DNA of 64,000 nucleotides, taken from assembly GCF_003387075.1 (NCBI RefSeq), contig NZ_QUMQ01000001.1:4154001-4218000 (forward strand), in the 5' to 3' direction. Position 1 is the stretch's first letter. Each line of letters begins with the position of its first letter. This DNA comes from Asanoa ferruginea. Lineage in GTDB: Bacteria; Actinomycetota; Actinomycetes; Mycobacteriales; Micromonosporaceae. The notes beneath the pieces are model-generated. The model did not search any database. It saw only the letters and a list, made by a program, of their open reading frames with translations, and was not told where the DNA came from. The translations under genes and the position numbers were made by a program. This document shows positions 60,538-64,000 of this stretch, piece by piece.

Positions 60538-61422
60538 TCAGTAGCGGTTGATGGTCGGGGTCTTCGGCGCGTTCTTGTCGTACTTGCCCGCGGTGTCGGC
60601 CCACGCCTTGGCGTAGCTGCCGTCGGCGAACGAGGCCTCGAGGGTCTTGTTGATGAACTCGCGGAACTTGTCATCGCCCTTCTTCAGGCCGATGCCGTAG
60701 GGCTCCTCGGTGAACGGGGTGCCCGCGAGCTTGTACTGGCCCTCGTTGGTCGACATGTAGCCGGTCAGGATGACGTTGTCCGTGGTGATCGCGTTGACCT
60801 GGTCGTTCTTCAGCGCGTCGAGGCACTTCGAGTAGACGTCGAAGAGAACGAGCTGGGTGGTCTCGTCCTTCAGGTAGGTCTTGATGTTGGTGGCCGGCGT
60901 CGAGTTGGTCACCGAGCAGACCTTCTTGGTGCCGTCCTTGAACGAGTCAGGACCGGTGATCGACGAGTCGCTCGCCTTGACCAGGATCGTCTGACCGGCG
61001 AGGTAGTAAGGGCCGGCGAAGTCGATGACCTGCTTGCGCTTGTCGTTGATCGTGTAGGTCGCGGCGACGATGTCGACCTTGCCGTCCTGGATCACCTGCT
61101 CGCGCACGGTCGACGGGGTCTCGACAAACTCGATCTTGTCGGCGGAGATGCCCAGGCCCTTGGCGATGATCTTCGCGATCTCGACGTCGAAGCCGGCCGG
61201 CTTGCCGTCGAGGCCCTTGAGGCCGAACAGCGGCTGGTCGAACTTCGTGCCGACGGTGATCTTGCCAGCCTTGTTGAGCTTCTCCATCGTGGTGCCGGCC
61301 TCGAAGGTCACGTCAGACGTGCCCGAGCTGCCGGAGTCGCTGTCGGCGCTGTCGCCGCAGGCGCCCACCGCAAAGGCGAGGGCCGCCGCGGCGGCAAGTG
61401 CCGCCACCCGCTTCATCCGCAT
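60538..61422 (-). CDS. gluB: Glutamate-binding lipoprotein GluB
   Basis: 294 aa periplasmic-type solute-binding protein. Signal peptide with lipobox 'FAVGAC' (Cys at about residue 22), then 'ITVGTKFDQPLFGLKGLDGKPAGFDVEIAKIIAKGLG' and 'AATYTINDKRKQVIDFAGPYYLAGQTILV', the standard SBP_bac_3 pattern. Start ATG at 61422 was chosen because AAGGAG lies seven bases upstream; ATGs at 61428 and 61416 are alternatives. It is anchored outside the membrane and delivers glutamate to GluC/GluD. Confidence 0.93.
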   Translation of the reverse strand: MRMKRVAALAAAAALAFAVGACGDSADSDSGSSGTSDVTFEAGTTMEKLNKAGKITVGTKFDQPLFGLKGLDGKPAGFDVEIAKIIAKGLGISADKIEFVETPSTVREQVIQDGKVDIVAATYTINDKRKQVIDFAGPYYLAGQTILVKASDSSITGPDSFKDGTKKVCSVTNSTPATNIKTYLKDETTQLVLFDVYSKCLDALKNDQVNAITTDNVILTGYMSTNEGQYKLAGTPFTEEPYGIGLKKGDDKFREFINKTLEASFADGSYAKAWADTAGKYDKNAPKTPTINRY

Positions 61423-61498
61423 GTGCATTCTCCTTCTGGTACGGGAGATCCCGACGGGGTCATGCCGGGACTCCGCCGATCGACCTGGTTGTGCTTGG

Positions 61499-62263
61499 TC
61501 AGTGCGTAAGGATCTTGGAAAGGAAGTCCTTGGCCCGGTCGCTGCGCGGGTTGGCGAAGAACTCGACCGGCTCGGCCTGCTCGACGAGCTGGCCGTCTGC
61601 CATGAAGACGACGCGGTTGGCCGCGTGTCGCGCGAAACCCATCTCATGGGTGACCACGACCATCGTCATGCCGTCACGCGCGAGTGACGTCATCACCTCG
61701 AGCACCTCGCCGACCATTTCGGGGTCGAGGGCGCTGGTCGGCTCGTCGAAGAGCATCGCCTTGGGCTGCATCGCCAGCGCCCGCGCGATCGCCGCGCGCT
61801 GCTGCTGGCCGCCGGAGAGCTGAGCGGGATATTTCTCGGCCTGGTTGGCGATGCCGACCCGCTCGAGCAGGGCCAACCCGCGCTCACGCGCGGCGGCCGG
61901 CTTCTCCTTGCGGACCTTGATCGGGCCGAGCGTCACGTTCTGGAGGATCGTCTTGTGTGCGAAGAGGTTGAACGACTGGAACACCATGCCGACATCGCTG
62001 CGCAGGCGGGCCAACTCGCGACCCTCGGCCGGCAGCACCTTGCCGTCGAACCTGATGGTGCCCGAGTTGATCGGCTCCAGCCGGTTGATCGCGCGGCACA
62101 GCGTCGACTTGCCCGAACCCGACGGTCCAATCACGACGACCACCTCGCCGCGCTCGACCGACAGGTCCACATCGTGCAGAACGTGCAGGTCACCAAAGTA
62201 TTTGTTGACCTTCTCGAGCACGATGAGTGGCTCAGCCGTCGGCACCGTCTCAGTTGCGACCAT
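61499..62263 (-). CDS. gluA: Glutamate ABC transporter ATP-binding protein GluA
   Basis: 254 aa. Walker A is GPSGSGKST (residues 46-54), the signature is '[15 protein letters not shown]', Walker B is '[12 protein letters not shown]', and 'VTHEMGFAR' carries the H-loop. It heads the gluABCD operon, with AAGGGGGGG before its ATG. The divergent hypothetical gene starts 121 bases away. Confidence 0.95.
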   Translation of the reverse strand: MVATETVPTAEPLIVLEKVNKYFGDLHVLHDVDLSVERGEVVVVIGPSGSGKSTLCRAINRLEPINSGTIRFDGKVLPAEGRELARLRSDVGMVFQSFNLFAHKTILQNVTLGPIKVRKEKPAAARERGLALLERVGIANQAEKYPAQLSGGQQQRAAIARALAMQPKAMLFDEPTSALDPEMVGEVLEVMTSLARDGMTMVVVTHEMGFARHAANRVVFMADGQLVEQAEPVEFFANPRSDRAKDFLSKILTH

Positions 62264-62383
62264 CGACCCCCCCTTTTGGATGGGGCCACTCTAAGGGTGA
62301 CGATGTGTCAGGAAGCCCTGTCTACGGTCACGGAGCGGTAACGCGGGCTCCGCGCACGGCAACGGGCAGGCACGATCGTTGGT

Positions 62384-62887
62384 ATGGCGATCCCTCCGGA
62401 CCCAATCGGGCAGGGCTCCGCGATCTGGAACTGGCACGCGGAGGCGCCCCTGACACCTTCCGTAGTCATGCGCGCACTCAGTGCGATCACCGGGTGTGCG
62501 GTCGTGCCGTTGGGTGACGACGGCTACCTGCCCGACGACGCCATCCTCTGCGACGTCTGGGCGGGCATTGGCGAGTTCCCGGTCGCGATCGACTGCTACG
62601 CACCGCCATCGGAGCTCGCCGAGGCCGTCGCGGCCGCCGAGGTGGCCGCCCTGCTCCGGCGGCGCATCCTGCTGGCCGACGACACCCTCATCCCCGACCG
62701 GCACGTGCTGGCGACGGCCGACGGCACGCTGCGACCCGTACACGTGGATGTGGTGGAAACCGACGACGGCGAGGCGCGCACCAACGTGCGGCCGTGCACC
62801 GGGCACGACGCGTGGTGCCGGCAGCGGGTGCCCTGCCAGCAGTCGCGGTGGACCCCCGACCGGGTGGTCCCCGGCCTGGCCGCCTGA
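62384..62887 (+). CDS. Hypothetical protein between glu operon and miaB
   Basis: 167 aa, not recognised. It has no signal peptide or membrane helix; it is acidic in the middle and ends with several Cys/Trp residues ([19 protein letters not shown]). Alternating strands and helices suggest a compact alpha/beta fold. It probably shares the divergent promoter region with gluA. Relatives near miaB in other Micromonosporaceae are plausible but unchecked. Confidence 0.6.
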   Translation: MAIPPDPIGQGSAIWNWHAEAPLTPSVVMRALSAITGCAVVPLGDDGYLPDDAILCDVWAGIGEFPVAIDCYAPPSELAEAVAAAEVAALLRRRILLADDTLIPDRHVLATADGTLRPVHVDVVETDDGEARTNVRPCTGHDAWCRQRVPCQQSRWTPDRVVPGLAA

Positions 62888-62916
62888 TCACGCGCGGCGG
62901 CTACTCTCTAGGGGTC

Positions 62917-64000
62917 ATGACTACCGCAGCGCAGGCCAGCCCCCGCACCTACCAGGTGCGCACTTACGGCTGCCAGATGAACGTCCACGACTCCGAGCGG
63001 ATCTCCGGCCTGCTCGAAGAAGCCGGTTACGTGCGGGCCGAGGCGGATGACGCCGACGTGGTGGTGTTCAACACCTGTGCCGTGCGGGAAAACGCCGACA
63101 ACCGCCTCTACGGCAACCTCGGCCACCTGCGTCCGGCCAAGACCCGCCGGCCCGACATGCAGATCGCGGTCGGCGGCTGCCTCGCGCAGAAAGACCGCGG
63201 CGAGATCGTCAAGAAGGCGCCCTGGGTCGATGTCGTCTTCGGCACCCACAACATCGGCTCGCTGCCGGTGCTGCTGGAGCGCGCCCGGCACAACACCGAG
63301 GCCGAGGTCGAGATCCTCGAGTCGCTCGAGGTGTTCCCGTCGACGCTGCCCACCCGGCGCGAGTCGACCTACGCCGGCTGGGTCTCGATCTCGGTGGGCT
63401 GCAACAACACCTGCACCTTCTGCATCGTGCCGTCGCTGCGGGGTCGCGAGAAAGACCGGCGCCCCGGCGAGATCCTGGCCGAGGTCGAGGCGCTCGTGGC
63501 CGAGGGCGTGCTGGAGGTGACGCTGCTGGGGCAAAACGTCAACTCCTACGGCGTCGAGTTCGGCGACCGGCTGGCGTTCGGCAAGCTGCTGCGTTCCACG
63601 GGCTCGATCGAGGGCCTGGAGCGGGTCCGGTTCACCAGCCCGCACCCGAAAGACTTCACCGACGACGTGATCGCCGCGATGGCCGAGACGCCCAACGTCT
63701 GCCACTCGCTGCACATGCCGTTGCAGTCCGGCTCCGACACGGTGCTGAAGGCAATGCGCCGCTCCTACCGGCAGGAGCGCTATCTCGGGATCATCGACAA
63801 GGTGCGCGCGGCGATGCCCGACGCGGCCATCACGACCGACATCATCGTCGGCTTCCCGGGCGAGACCGAGGAAGACTTCTCTCGCACGTTGGACGTGGTC
63901 CGCCAGGCGCGGTTCGCCACGGCGTTCACGTTCCAATACTCGCCGCGACCCGGCACCCCGGCGGCCACAATGGACGACCAGGTGCCGAAAGCGGTGGTGC
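62917..64000 (+). CDS. miaB: tRNA-2-methylthio-N6-dimethylallyladenosine synthase MiaB, 3'-truncated
   Basis: The first 361 residues are visible; the window ends inside the gene. UPF0004 motifs are '[22 protein letters not shown]' and '[19 protein letters not shown]'. The radical-SAM cluster is CNNTCTFC with cysteines at 162, 166 and 169. MiaB adds the methylthio group to i6A37 of tRNA. ATG at 62917 is chosen; TACTCT at 62902-62907 nine bases before it could be a -10 box giving a two- to three-base leader. The TRAM domain lies beyond the window. Confidence 0.95.
   Translation, partial: MTTAAQASPRTYQVRTYGCQMNVHDSERISGLLEEAGYVRAEADDADVVVFNTCAVRENADNRLYGNLGHLRPAKTRRPDMQIAVGGCLAQKDRGEIVKKAPWVDVVFGTHNIGSLPVLLERARHNTEAEVEILESLEVFPSTLPTRRESTYAGWVSISVGCNNTCTFCIVPSLRGREKDRRPGEILAEVEALVAEGVLEVTLLGQNVNSYGVEFGDRLAFGKLLRSTGSIEGLERVRFTSPHPKDFTDDVIAAMAETPNVCHSLHMPLQSGSDTVLKAMRRSYRQERYLGIIDKVRAAMPDAAITTDIIVGFPGETEEDFSRTLDVVRQARFATAFTFQYSPRPGTPAATMDDQVPKAVV

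Noticed and set aside
61684-61691. Exact TGACGTCA inside gluA as another ribbon-helix-helix site
   Set aside because: It is single, with no partner 22 bases away, and lies in conserved coding sequence; chance match.
1-64000. tRNA, rRNA, CRISPR array, transposase or prophage
   Set aside because: I looked through the gaps on both strands and saw no cloverleaf, spacer array or transposase motif; a tRNAscan or covariance search was not possible here.

Overview
This is a GC-rich actinobacterial chromosome segment. Gene content and order (thyX-dapA-rnj, ftsK, rimO-pgsA-cinA-clgR-pspA, DUF3046-recA-recX-rny, gluABCD, miaB) point to the family Micromonosporaceae. I cannot name a species. No tRNA, rRNA, CRISPR array, insertion sequence or prophage was seen. 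Genes are tightly packed: many neighbours share ATGA or GTGA stop/start overlaps, and many convergent pairs overlap at their ends.

Layout. 1-9.2 kb: the tail of an OGG-fold protein, a GNAT acetyltransferase, a convergent operon (ribbon-helix-helix protein, DUF4097 protein, 48-aa protein) with a double TGACGTCA operator, then thyX, dapA, RNase J, two phosphotransferase-like kinases, an endolysin-like protein and a second GNAT. 9.3-14 kb: glutamate decarboxylase, a class II glutamine amidotransferase, a DUF2784 membrane protein and two YbjN-domain genes. 14-23 kb: ftsK, a small membrane protein, an ornithine cyclodeaminase-like gene, rimO-pgsA-cinA, and the envelope-stress set clgR-pspA-pspM-like. 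23-27.8 kb: a GNAT, SAM hydrolase and nei2 operon, an F420-type oxidoreductase, a membrane protein and a divergent HPRT-like enzyme.

27.9-31 kb holds the most notable accessory block. It is a five-gene type VII secretion-style cassette: YbaB-like protein, EspC-like protein, WXG100-like leader protein, a predicted DddA/SCP1.201-like deaminase toxin and an Imm1-type immunity protein. It abuts a convergent udgX, whose product family binds uracil in DNA covalently.

31-41 kb: a MocR regulator divergent from a PNPOx-GNAT fusion, a repeat and hairpin array, the giant helicase gene lhr with a recA-like damage promoter, a second repeat array, a SigE-family sigma factor with a membrane-anchored partner, and a HAD phosphatase. 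40.8-52.3 kb: SRPBCC, MerR and MFS genes, a NodB-GT2 fusion, a DUF4062-STAND-TPR protein, an MFS transporter, and a YtrA-type ABC operon. 52.4-64 kb: DUF3046, recA (SOS box, two DnaA boxes and a damage-type promoter), recX, a 1.7 kb non-coding repeat-rich gap, rny, a SnoaL-like gene, gluDCBA, a hypothetical gene, and the 5' part of miaB.

A recurring start grammar, a -10 box (TANNNT or close) six or seven bases before the start codon, marks about a dozen genes as probably leaderless and was used to choose their starts. All functions are inferred from reading the sequence; no database search was run.
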